56,015 bases of DNA from an uncultured Clostridia bacterium (lineage in GTDB: Bacteria > Bacillota > Clostridia > Oscillospirales > Ruminococcaceae): assembly GCA_947588805.1 (NCBI GenBank), contig CANPYR010000011.1, forward strand, positions 1-56,015, read 5' to 3'. A model generated the notes under the pieces. It was not told the origin of the DNA. It saw only the letters and a list, made by a program, of their open reading frames with translations, and searched no databases. Both the position numbers and the translations under genes were made by a program. Of the stretch, positions 23,826-30,864 are shown piece after piece (position 1 is the stretch's first letter; the number at the start of each line of letters is the position of its first letter).

Positions 23826-25280
23826 TTAGCCGTTGAAGCTTCCGGTGTATTCGTAGTCTGCTACCATCTGGTTTACTTCTTCGAGGTAGTAGGTAAGTCT
23901 CTCGCCGTTGCTCTCCTTGAGCTGCGCCCAGGTGTTGGAAGCGCCGGAGCGGTGGATACCCCAGTCGATGGAGTTGTAGGTATCCTGGAGACTCGTCGGC
24001 ATGTCGCCGGTGTAGTACATTCTTATGTTCTCGGCGGCGAGTCTGCGGCATTCGTCCCACATCTCAAGCATCTCGTCGCTCCACTTGTAGATCTCCTTAA
24101 GCTGCTTGCGGTCGATGTTTACAACGGTCGGGTCGATGATCTTGAAGCGGTTGCACGCTGCAAGAAGATATACGCCCTCGGGGTTCTTAGCGCCGGTGAT
24201 TATCATATAACCGGTAGGAGTGGAGTTGAGGTAGTAGATTCCGTCTCCGTCGGGGTCTCTCGGCAGAGGAGCGAACATGAGCTCTCCGGCTTCGATATCG
24301 CCCCAGACCTGGTTGATCTCGTCTACGGGGTGAGTGAATCCGGAATCGTCGCACGGCCAGAACAGGCATAAGCCGTCCTTGATGCCGGCGCCGTATTCGG
24401 CGTTATTTCTGTTTGCCCAGTAGTTGGTGCCCTCGCGATAGGTGCAGCCGTTCTTTACAAGATCGTAGATCATGTTCTCGGCGCGCTCGATAATGGGGTC
24501 GTCAAGGTTTGAATAGAAGCCGTTTTCATCCTTCTGGATGATGTAATGGCCGGTGGATTCCTCGCAGAGGGAGTTTACTACGTACCAGCCGTCGACCGCA
24601 TATCTGTCGGAGTCGCCGTCGGTGAAGTCCATGCACATATCGTAGTATACGTCCCAGGTCCACTCGTCGTTCCAGTAGAGCTGCGCGGGATCGTCGAAGC
24701 CCCACTCGTTCATGACTCTGCGGTTATAAGGCATTACGGACTTGAAAGCAAGGTCGGTGATGATCGCGAAGTGATGTCCGCCGAGTGCGAAGTATTCCGC
24801 AGCGTCAGCCATGTCGGCCCAAAGCGGGTCGGTATAATCAATCCAAGCGTCTACGGGCTGATACATACCCTTGATGCAGCTGAGCGGGAAAACGGCGGTG
24901 TTAGACGTACCGGCAGGGCCGCAGTCGGGAGAGGTTCCCGCCATAAGGAGGTTTGCGAGGTCGTCGTTTCTGTTCTCGTATGTAGTTTCTACATATTCGA
25001 TGGTGCTGTTGTACTTGTTCTTGAAGGTCCAGTATCCGGAGTTTACGATCTCATCCTCGTTATAGTTCTGGAGCGGATCATACCAGCAGAACCACTGTAC
25101 CACTGAGTTTGCTCCGGCGGCCTCCTCAGCGGGAGGAAGCGCGATACCGGCTGCGCGAAGGATAGCTTCCGCGTCCTCGGTTGAAAGGGTGAGTTCGATC
25201 GGTTGGCGCTTCTTGCCGCCGCATCCCACAAGGGCAACTATCATCAGCAAGCAAAGCGCTAAAGCAATAATTCTTTTCAT
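23826..25280 (-). CDS. Extracellular solute-binding lipoprotein (ABC family 1)
   Basis: A 484-residue protein with a lipoprotein signal (KRIIALALCLLMIVALVGC, Cys20 as lipidation site). The mature part has the periplasmic-binding pattern of family 1 sugar-binding proteins: VVQWFCWYDP near 60, a first lobe with IEYVETTYENRNDDLANLLM, a Trp/Tyr-rich cleft (YWNDEWTWDVYYDMC) and LNSTPTGYMIITGAKNPEG in the second lobe. The many aromatics suggest carbohydrate binding. No permease or ATPase genes accompany it; it is flanked by terminators, so it is an orphan receptor that must borrow a transporter or serve another role. SD AAAGGCAGG before ATG. Confidence 0.82.
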   Translation of the reverse strand: MKRIIALALCLLMIVALVGCGGKKRQPIELTLSTEDAEAILRAAGIALPPAEEAAGANSVVQWFCWYDPLQNYNEDEIVNSGYWTFKNKYNSTIEYVETTYENRNDDLANLLMAGTSPDCGPAGTSNTAVFPLSCIKGMYQPVDAWIDYTDPLWADMADAAEYFALGGHHFAIITDLAFKSVMPYNRRVMNEWGFDDPAQLYWNDEWTWDVYYDMCMDFTDGDSDRYAVDGWYVVNSLCEESTGHYIIQKDENGFYSNLDDPIIERAENMIYDLVKNGCTYREGTNYWANRNNAEYGAGIKDGLCLFWPCDDSGFTHPVDEINQVWGDIEAGELMFAPLPRDPDGDGIYYLNSTPTGYMIITGAKNPEGVYLLAACNRFKIIDPTVVNIDRKQLKEIYKWSDEMLEMWDECRRLAAENIRMYYTGDMPTSLQDTYNSIDWGIHRSGASNTWAQLKESNGERLTYYLEEVNQMVADYEYTGSFNG

Positions 25281-25367
25281 TTGTTCCTGCCTTTCTGTAA
25301 GGAAAAAGTGCTTAGTTTAGTCCCGATAATAATATCAGATAAATACGTCGATAATGGGACATAGAAT

Positions 25368-25397
25368 ATTATATCATGAAACGCCCTCCGGTTGCAA
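25368..25397 (-). promoter_or_regulatory. Promoter of the solute-binding lipoprotein
   Basis: Minus strand TTGCAA (25392-25397), 18-bp spacer, TATAAT (25368-25373), with an 85-nt leader. Confidence 0.6.
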
Positions 25398-25524
25398 GTG
25401 TGAGAATGTACAGTTTTTATAGTTATCTTTTGGTCAAAATGCAGATAAATACAACTTTGCAGGAATTGTTAGCGAGTAGCGGATAGAGGTTAGATGGTTA
25501 GAGGTTAGAAATTAGAACGGTAGG

Positions 25525-25609
25525 AGGCGGCGGGATTTGCGGGAGAGGGAGGGTGGGTGGGCGCAGTCGGTAGAGATTCAGTAGATATGCAGCAAATCCC
25601 GCCGCCGCT
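25525..25609 (+). repeat. Dispersed palindromic repeat, copy 5
   Basis: An 85-bp copy: AGGCGGCGGGATTTGCGGGA at the left, GGTGGGCGCAGTCGGTAG core, GATTCAGTAGATATGCAGC, then AAATCCCGCCGCCGCT. It lies between divergent genes, so it cannot be an ordinary terminator of either. Its core orientation is the same as in copies 1-4. Confidence 0.82.
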
Positions 25610-25747
25610 TAACGCGAGCTTGCCTATACGCGAAATGAAAAACATGCGCAGAAAATTACGTCTTCAGCCGACTCCGCTTTCCTCACGCGCTAAATGAAAT
25701 CCGGAAGCGGAAGCCTATAGCTTCATTTTCCCGCCCATTCTGTCAAA

Positions 25748-25799
25748 TTTCTGTCCTCTGACTCTCTGTCTTCTGTCTTCTGACTCGCGGTCCTCTGAT
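25748..25799 (+). repeat. TCTGTCCTCTGAC low-complexity tract
   Basis: TTTCTGTCCTCTGACTCTCT, GTCTTCTGTCTTCTGAC and TCGCGGTCCTCTGAT: the same degenerate unit as at 9281-9312. Confidence 0.6.
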
Positions 25800-25808
25800 C
25801 GCTTAAGT

Positions 25809-25836
25809 GTATATTTTGCCTGAAACTGCTAATACT
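25809..25836 (+). promoter_or_regulatory. Possible sporulation (SigF-like) promoter of the M23 gene
   Basis: GTATA (25809-25813), 14-bp gap, GCTAATACT (25828-25836), close to the forespore pattern GYATA - GGnnAnAnT with one mismatch and a slightly short gap. No sigma-A boxes are visible in the 90 bases before the gene. Weak evidence alone; it matters because the product resembles SpoIIQ. Confidence 0.3.
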
Positions 25837-25895
25837 TAGAAATGAAACAGCAGAGTCTGTTAAAAATAAAATCCAGTATTTTCAGGAGGCACCAA

Positions 25896-26705
25896 ATGAA
25901 AAAGGTAAAATTCAAGAATCCGGGGCGTGCGATGTATGCGCTTTTGTGCGCAGGGCTTCTGGCAGTCGGGATAGCTTCCGTCGCGGGATATAAGGCGGCG
26001 GTAAATTCCGTGACCGACGGGCTTATTACCCAAAGGGACGAAGCGGATATCCCAGACGTCGATTATTCGGCGGTGGACGCGGTGTTGAACGACGTCGAAA
26101 AGGCAAAGGAGGGATCCGCTTCAAACGTCCCCTCCGCTCCCGAAACGGAGGAAAACGTTTTACAGCCGCAGATTGACGTAAATTCGGAGCTGAACGGTCC
26201 TTTGAACGAGCCGGAAAAAGCTCCGGAAGAGGAAAGCCCTTCCGACGGGGCGTACGCCGACCTTGCGGAAGGACTTGAAGCGCTTTATTATGAGCAAGCG
26301 GTGATGATGCCCGTGAACGGCGAGATTCTCTGCGCATACTCCGAGGGAGAGCTTATCAAAACCTCCGGAGGAGTTTGGAGAACTCACGACGGGATCGATA
26401 TCGGAGCCGCGGAGGGCACCAAGGTCAAGTCAATGACCTCGGGAGTCGTCACCGACGTTTACAACGACGCGCTCTGGGGTTGCTGCGTGACGGTGGACCA
26501 CGGTAACGCTTTATGCGGATGCTACTACGGGCTTTCTCCGGATCTTGAGGTAAAGACAGGGGACAGGCTCAACTCAGGAGACGTTATCGGTACGGTCGGA
26601 AACACCGCCGATATTGAATCCGACTCGGGACCGCATCTGCACTTCGCGCTAAAATATGAAAACCGGTGGATAGATCCTATAAGCTATATTGAACCCATGA
26701 AATAA
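25896..26705 (+). CDS. M23 peptidase-domain protein, SpoIIQ-like
   Basis: A 269-residue protein started at ATG 25896 (CAGGAGGCACCAA before it; the ATG at 25842 has no SD). A short basic N-terminus, one membrane helix (13-32), a low-complexity acidic linker (45-125) and a C-terminal lysostaphin-type M23 domain (about 136-265). Both zinc motifs are intact: His164-x3-Asp168 (HDGID) and His247-x-His249 (HLH). The single-pass plus LytM layout and size match SpoIIQ, the forespore protein that docks with SpoIIIAH across the engulfment septum; clostridial SpoIIQ often keeps the zinc site, unlike that of Bacillus. A vegetative peptidoglycan endopeptidase is the alternative. Convergent with the next gene across a GC-rich hairpin region. 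Confidence 0.7.
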   Translation: MKKVKFKNPGRAMYALLCAGLLAVGIASVAGYKAAVNSVTDGLITQRDEADIPDVDYSAVDAVLNDVEKAKEGSASNVPSAPETEENVLQPQIDVNSELNGPLNEPEKAPEEESPSDGAYADLAEGLEALYYEQAVMMPVNGEILCAYSEGELIKTSGGVWRTHDGIDIGAAEGTKVKSMTSGVVTDVYNDALWGCCVTVDHGNALCGCYYGLSPDLEVKTGDRLNSGDVIGTVGNTADIESDSGPHLHFALKYENRWIDPISYIEPMK

Positions 26706-26795
26706 CAGCGGGAAAAAGGGCGCGGGAGCGCGCAGCCCCTCGGAGGGCTTTGATAAACGCCGGGGTCCGGGCGCAGCCCGGCGCGCTCCGCGCGC

Positions 26796-26824
26796 AACCC
26801 GCCGCCCCGATGGGGCGGCGGGTT
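26796..26824. terminator. GC-rich 13-bp hairpin between converging genes
   Basis: AACCCGCCGCCCC-gat-GGGGCGGCGGGTT. The 175-bp spacer (26706-26882) also has CCGGGC/GCCCGG and GCGCGC dyads and CTGACC-tgc-GGTCAG. No T run follows, so it is a folded barrier rather than a canonical terminator. Confidence 0.6.
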
Positions 26825-26882
26825 CGTCTGACCTGCGGTCAGCCGCGGCGCCGCGCCCTCGCATTTCCCAGCGCTCATAACC

Positions 26883-28103
26883 TCAGAACTCCTCCCACGC
26901 GCTCCCGAAGCCCTGAGAATACCTTTCAATTATCTCCGAGATCTCTTTAAATATAACCACGTCCGCGTTCTGCTCGTTTTCAAGATTTGAAAGTATCGCT
27001 AATACATACGGTCTCGGCGCGTCTATATACGCTATGTCGTGGAAGCTGAATCCCGCCCAGCCGTACTTTCTGTACATGGGATAGCTCGATACTATCATCG
27101 CCTGGCGGGTGTTCTGAAGATCTTCGCCGAATTTTTCCGAATATTCCCCATCGGAACGCAGATATCCCGCTAAAAGTTTTCCGTATACCCCCGCGGACTC
27201 GCAGCAGATCTTCTGCTTTGACTGCCTGATATCCGTCTCGTGGGTGCAGCCGTTCGCGCTCAAATAGTCCGAAAAATCCTTCCACGGCAAAAGATCTTTA
27301 AGCATCTCGTACGCTACGTTGTCGCTGAGAGTTATCGCGAGCGTCAAAAGCTCCGAGACCGTGAACTGCTGACCGAATTCGCCCTTAACTATCTCCCCGG
27401 TCCCCTCAAAATAGTGGCGCGGCTCATATGTCAGGACCGTTTCGGGATCTATCCCGCCAGATTCGATTCTTTGATATATCAGCTCGCAGAAGGGTATCTT
27501 TACCGTGCTCGCCACCGGATAGTGCGCGCCGGGATTCAGAGTATATTCATATCCGCTCTCTAAGTCGCAAAAATATACCGAGAGCGTTTTCTTTCTCGGA
27601 ATTATTATGTTACCCTCTTGGTCCGCGACTTCGTACTCCGGCTCGCATGCGCATTCCTCGGTCCCGTCGCAGCCCTCGTTGAGCTGATATTTTTCGATAA
27701 CCGCGTTTATCTCTTCATAAAATTCCTCCGGAAATTCAAATCCTTCCGCAGCTTCGGCGGTTTCCGGCGGCGCTGTTTCCGGAAGCGGGAGATATTCGTA
27801 TTCCGTCTCGGATTCTGCGGGCTCCGAAGCCGAGGTCTCGGATCTTTCGGAAAACGTCTCGATATTTATCCCCTTAGAAGGCTCCGCAGTCGAGGATACG
27901 TAAGCGCCGCTTCTTCCGCAGGCGCAGAGGAGCAGCGCCCCTGCAATTACAGCGGAAAAAGCGGCGTATCCGATTTTTGTTTCCGGGGATTTTTTCAGAC
28001 GCTCCCGTAGGGCTTTAAGTTCTTCGGCCGTTCTTTTTTTGTCCGAAGAGCGCATTATCCCGTATAAAGATCCGAAATAGCTCACTGCGCCCTTCCTTTT
28101 CAT
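26883..28103 (-). CDS. Membrane-anchored class A beta-lactamase-fold serine hydrolase
   Basis: A 406-residue protein. A charged cytoplasmic N-terminus (1-44), one membrane helix (45-62), an acidic Ser/Glu/Pro linker (65-125) and a penicillin-recognising domain. Motif 1 is SxxK as Ser199-Thr-Val-Lys202, motif 2 is Ser260-Asp-Asn262, and motif 3 (usually KTG) appears as Lys346-Tyr-Gly348. The nucleophile is present, but the altered third motif and the anchor argue for a wall-related D,D-peptidase/esterase or sensor rather than a secreted drug-resistance enzyme. GAGAGGTCGGAC precedes the ATG. It lies 84 bp downstream of the foldase gene on the same strand and may share its transcript. Confidence 0.8.
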   Translation of the reverse strand: MKRKGAVSYFGSLYGIMRSSDKKRTAEELKALRERLKKSPETKIGYAAFSAVIAGALLLCACGRSGAYVSSTAEPSKGINIETFSERSETSASEPAESETEYEYLPLPETAPPETAEAAEGFEFPEEFYEEINAVIEKYQLNEGCDGTEECACEPEYEVADQEGNIIIPRKKTLSVYFCDLESGYEYTLNPGAHYPVASTVKIPFCELIYQRIESGGIDPETVLTYEPRHYFEGTGEIVKGEFGQQFTVSELLTLAITLSDNVAYEMLKDLLPWKDFSDYLSANGCTHETDIRQSKQKICCESAGVYGKLLAGYLRSDGEYSEKFGEDLQNTRQAMIVSSYPMYRKYGWAGFSFHDIAYIDAPRPYVLAILSNLENEQNADVVIFKEISEIIERYSQGFGSAWEEF

Positions 28104-28187
28104 GTCCGACCTCTCATTTTCCCTGTCAAGGCGGCGGCTTTGCCGTCTTTAACCGTTTGCGTCTGTTATATTATTATAAAGTATAAT

Positions 28188-29318
28188 TTATTTGATGCTC
28201 TCAAATGTCAGCTTATCGAAATCCTCCCAGTATTCAACGTCCGCGTTTGCAAGCATATCGTCTACGTCGCTGTTGAATACGTCCTGGATATAAAGCTCTC
28301 TCACTCCGTCCCAGTTGTCCTCGGTGTACTGATCCTGCTCGAGTCTTTGGATGATGTGATAGCCGTAATCGGTCTCTACGATATCGCTTATCTCCCCGAC
28401 TTCAAGCTCAAACGCCGCCTTCTCGAACGGCTCTACCATCTCGCCGTAGGTGAAGAAATATCCCTCGGCGTTTCCTACCATGCCGGGATCGTCCGCTTCC
28501 TGTGCAAGAGTATATATATCCTCGCCGTTTTTGATCCGCTCCAAAAGCGTGTTTGCATATTCAAGAGCCGCGGCTTTAAGAGTCTCGTCGTCCGCATCGG
28601 CGTATTCTTCATCCTCGGCGAAGTGGTCGTTAGAGACCAAGACGTGATATACTCTTCTGTAGTTCTCGGCAAGACCCTCTTTTATCTCTTCGTCGGACGG
28701 GGCGAGCGGCGCTCCCTCGTTAAGGTACAGATCCGTATACGCTCTGTCGCAGTACACTCGCTGGATCATTATCCTTCTTAAAAGATCCTCGGTAAGCCCC
28801 GACTGTGTGAGCGCGGTCTCGTATTCCTCCTCGGATTCAAAGGAGTCGCGCTGGCTTTGCATATATTCGTCTACTTCCTTTTCATCGTCCTCGGTAAGGC
28901 TTACGCCGTTCTTCTCGGCAAGCATCTGTCCCCAGTGATTTTCAAGAAGCTGCCCCTCGGTAAGAGCAAGCAGATTGACAAATTCCTCCGGATGATCGTC
29001 CCAGTAGCTCATGCTCCCCGCGGAGTATCTTGCGTTGTCCACAAACAGATACATATATCTGTACTCGTCGAACGGGACCTCGATACCGTCTATCGTCATC
29101 ATCACAAGGCCGTCGGTATCGACCTCCTCGCCGTCGATTATAAGCTTAGGTTCGCCTATCCCGGTGGTGATATCCTCTATCATCTGCTCGCCCTCGTCGG
29201 AAGGCTCCCCGCCGTTTTCGGCATTCTCGCCGCCGTTCTCGGTATCTCCGCACGCGGTAAACATACAGATCGCCATCGCGAGTGAAATTAAAAGCGCCAG
29301 AATTTTTTTAAGATCCAT
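28188..29318 (-). CDS. PrsA-type peptidyl-prolyl isomerase lipoprotein
   Basis: A 376-residue protein with a lipoprotein signal (ALLISLAMAICMFTAC, Cys23). An acidic spacer, then a SurA/PrsA-like N-domain (about 75-215) and a parvulin PPIC domain (about 222-325) containing RVYHVLVSN, ANTLLERIKNGEDIYTLAQE, YFFTYGEMVEPFEKAAFEL and ETDYGYHIIQRLE, which are the usual conserved blocks. It helps exported proteins fold outside the membrane. SD is weak (AGTATAGAAA before ATG). A consensus promoter (29499) and a leader of about 175 nt with a long-range stem (29429-29471) suggest regulated expression. Confidence 0.88.
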   Translation of the reverse strand: MDLKKILALLISLAMAICMFTACGDTENGGENAENGGEPSDEGEQMIEDITTGIGEPKLIIDGEEVDTDGLVMMTIDGIEVPFDEYRYMYLFVDNARYSAGSMSYWDDHPEEFVNLLALTEGQLLENHWGQMLAEKNGVSLTEDDEKEVDEYMQSQRDSFESEEEYETALTQSGLTEDLLRRIMIQRVYCDRAYTDLYLNEGAPLAPSDEEIKEGLAENYRRVYHVLVSNDHFAEDEEYADADDETLKAAALEYANTLLERIKNGEDIYTLAQEADDPGMVGNAEGYFFTYGEMVEPFEKAAFELEVGEISDIVETDYGYHIIQRLEQDQYTEDNWDGVRELYIQDVFNSDVDDMLANADVEYWEDFDKLTFESIK

Positions 29319-29428
29319 TTTCTATACTCCATTCGTTATTTTTTACGGTCTTCCCCGAGTCTTGACGGACATACGGCGTTTACCGCTTCAGATAAATTTT
29401 AACCCATTTATATGTCGGTTATGTGAAA

Positions 29429-29471
29429 TCGCCCTGAAAAAGCGGATAATTTTAGCTGAACTTCAGGGCGA
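29429..29471 (-). promoter_or_regulatory. Stem in the foldase 5' leader
   Basis: TCGCCCTGAA (29429-29438) and TTCAGGGCGA (29462-29471) form a perfect 10-bp stem within the leader, with a 23-base loop. It lies between promoter and gene, so it is a candidate mRNA control element or partial terminator. Confidence 0.45.
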
Positions 29472-29498
29472 CGCGAAGCCCGACGCGTCTGAAGGGAT

Positions 29499-29527
29499 AT
29501 TATACACTTTATTGCGTGAAATGTCAA
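29499..29527 (-). promoter_or_regulatory. Consensus promoter of the foldase gene
   Basis: Minus strand TTGACA (29522-29527), 17-bp spacer, TATAAT (29499-29504). Confidence 0.88.
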
Positions 29528-29536
29528 GAGCGGCAT

Positions 29537-29576
29537 GAGTAGAAGACAGATATGAGAGGTCAGAAATCAGATATGG
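29537..29576 (-). repeat. Inverted TCTGAC-type tract
   Basis: Plus strand GAGTAGAAGACAGATATGAG and AGGTCAGAAATCAGATATGG: the reverse-complement form of the tracts at 9281 and 25748. Confidence 0.5.
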
Positions 29577-29670
29577 GAGCTATAAGTCTCTGCGCCGAAA
29601 CGTTGGGGAGATAAGGAAGCGTGGGCTTTTAGAGGATAGAGAGTCAGCGTGTTAGAAGAGGGAGTGTACA

Positions 29671-29760
29671 AACCGCACACATTATAAGGAAACAGTTTTC
29701 TACTAATTCCCGTCACTGCCTACTTTACGCTTTCACATTTTATTTTAACGTGTGCGGAAT
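29671..29760. repeat. Possible small inverted-repeat element
   Basis: CCGCACAC (29673-29680) and GTGTGCGG (29750-29757) are exact inverses about 70 bp apart in otherwise gene-free DNA. This looks like a tiny MITE-type unit, but I see no target-site duplication and only one copy. Confidence 0.3.
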
Positions 29761-29801
29761 GGGCGCTCCGTCAAAGGTCGATTCGTACGTATAGATGTGC
29801 G

Positions 29802-29820
29802 CCTTTTAGTCCCTAAAAGG
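29802..29820 (-). terminator. Hairpin after the RHH gene
   Basis: CCTTTTAG-tcc-CTAAAAGG, 8-bp stem five bases beyond the stop codon; no strong T run. Confidence 0.45.
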
Positions 29821-29824
29821 TATT

Positions 29825-30217
29825 TCACCGTATCTTAAAATGCTTCTTAATCCTGTCGGAACACATAACTTTGCCTTTAACAGCGATGCTTTCAACATTT
29901 TCAATAACGAGATCATCAAACTCGCTATCTATACCCAATAGTCCGTAGCCCTTGATTTTAATCTTGATCCGGTTTTCCTTTGCTTTCAGCAGTTCTTCTT
30001 TTTCAAGAGACATCACACCGATAAACCATCTGAAATCCAGATCATTTTGCTGCTTGCTCATCTCTTCGATGATCGACTTTCTCTCATTAAGCGCTTGCCT
30101 TACAGACTGATTGATAAAATCGCTTCGATTGGAATAATATCCCTTATCGACCAACAGGTCAATTTGGGAAAGAGTTGCGATGTTCATGTTTACTGACACC
30201 TTTTCGCTTGTTTCCAT
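29825..30217 (-). CDS. Ribbon-helix-helix (CopG/NikR-type) regulator
   Basis: A 130-residue protein. ATG 30217 (METSEKVSVNMN) has CGGAGG seven bases upstream; the longer frame to 30316 overlaps the promoter and is rejected. Residues about 6-47 form the RHH fold: a beta strand KVSVNMNIATL, helix A QIDLLVDKGYYS and helix B NRSDFINQSVRQALNERK, in which NRSDFI is the family's turn motif. The C-terminal 80 residues (ending in basic IKKHFKIR) contain a beta-rich segment, KIKIKGYGLLGIDSEFDDLV, probably for sensing or oligomerisation. Monocistronic, with its own promoter. Targets unknown. Confidence 0.8.
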   Translation of the reverse strand: METSEKVSVNMNIATLSQIDLLVDKGYYSNRSDFINQSVRQALNERKSIIEEMSKQQNDLDFRWFIGVMSLEKEELLKAKENRIKIKIKGYGLLGIDSEFDDLVIENVESIAVKGKVMCSDRIKKHFKIR

Positions 30218-30262
30218 GAGAATACCTCCGATTTTAAAACATGCTCCAATTAGAGTATATTT

Positions 30263-30291
30263 AGAATACCATACATTTTTACTTTTGTCAA
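30263..30291 (-). promoter_or_regulatory. Promoter of the RHH regulator
   Basis: Minus strand TTGACA (30286-30291), 17-bp spacer, TATTCT (30263-30268). Confidence 0.75.
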
Positions 30292-30448
30292 GAGGGCATG
30301 GAAAAAATCCACGCAAATCAATTTTCGCCCATCACTCTCAAAATAGACGAATTATAGATCAAACACTCTAACATGCTCCCCGAAATAGATTCTTTAGAAT
30401 TCTCTCTTAATTTATAAAGCTTAATAAGGTTATCTGTTTTAATTATTT

Positions 30449-30763
30449 TCAGCATACACTGAATCCAGTAAGCACATGATTGATTATTTCATTTTTTATC
30501 CAGTTATAGACATTTGCCTTATTAAACCCCAAGGTGTGACCTGCCTGTCTTCCGCATGAGCCTGAGAAAAGCATTGCAATTGCGAGTTCTTTGGTTTCCT
30601 CCGGATATTCATGCTGCTTTGGCACGGGAGTTTAGTAACGCTTGCAATCGTTGAAATAGTATTTCTGCGACCCCGACTTGTTTTTGCCATGTTTGACCTG
30701 ACGTTAGTGCTTTCCGCAGATTGGGCAATATATGTTTTCATCAATTTTTGCTACTCTCGACAT
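30449..30763 (-). pseudogene. Frameshifted IS1-like transposase remnant
   Basis: ATG 30763 follows GAGGTGATAAAA and reads MSRVAKIDENIYCPICGKH then a stop. In shifting frames the sequence continues as zinc-ribbon-like GKNKSGSQKYYFNDCKRY and then a helix-turn-helix part with ETKELAIAMLFSGSCGRQAG, HTLGFNKANVYNWIKNE. CPxCG...GKxKSGxQRYxCxxC plus a HTH is the pattern of InsA-like proteins of the IS1 family. Several frame changes and stops make it non-functional. The catalytic DDE part is not seen. Confidence 0.6.
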
Positions 30764-30864
30764 TTTTATCACCTCGGGGATATTATAGCATATTGTGAGC
30801 GAGGTATATGCACCCCACGCAGGAGCAAATGCTACGCGAAAGAAGAAGCTCTTTAAATTGAAAC

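Larger units (their letters stand above)
25398..25808. other. Repeat-rich divergent spacer
   Basis: Besides repeat copy 5 it has GGTTAGA-type short repeats (25495-25520) and the TCTGTCCTCTGAC tract (25748-25799). No gene is supported. Confidence 0.6.

Noticed and set aside
24546..25106. 186-codon plus-strand frame within the solute-binding lipoprotein gene
   Set aside because: Antisense to a gene with lipobox, SD and conserved pattern; its Val/Gly-rich product is typical of a mirror frame.
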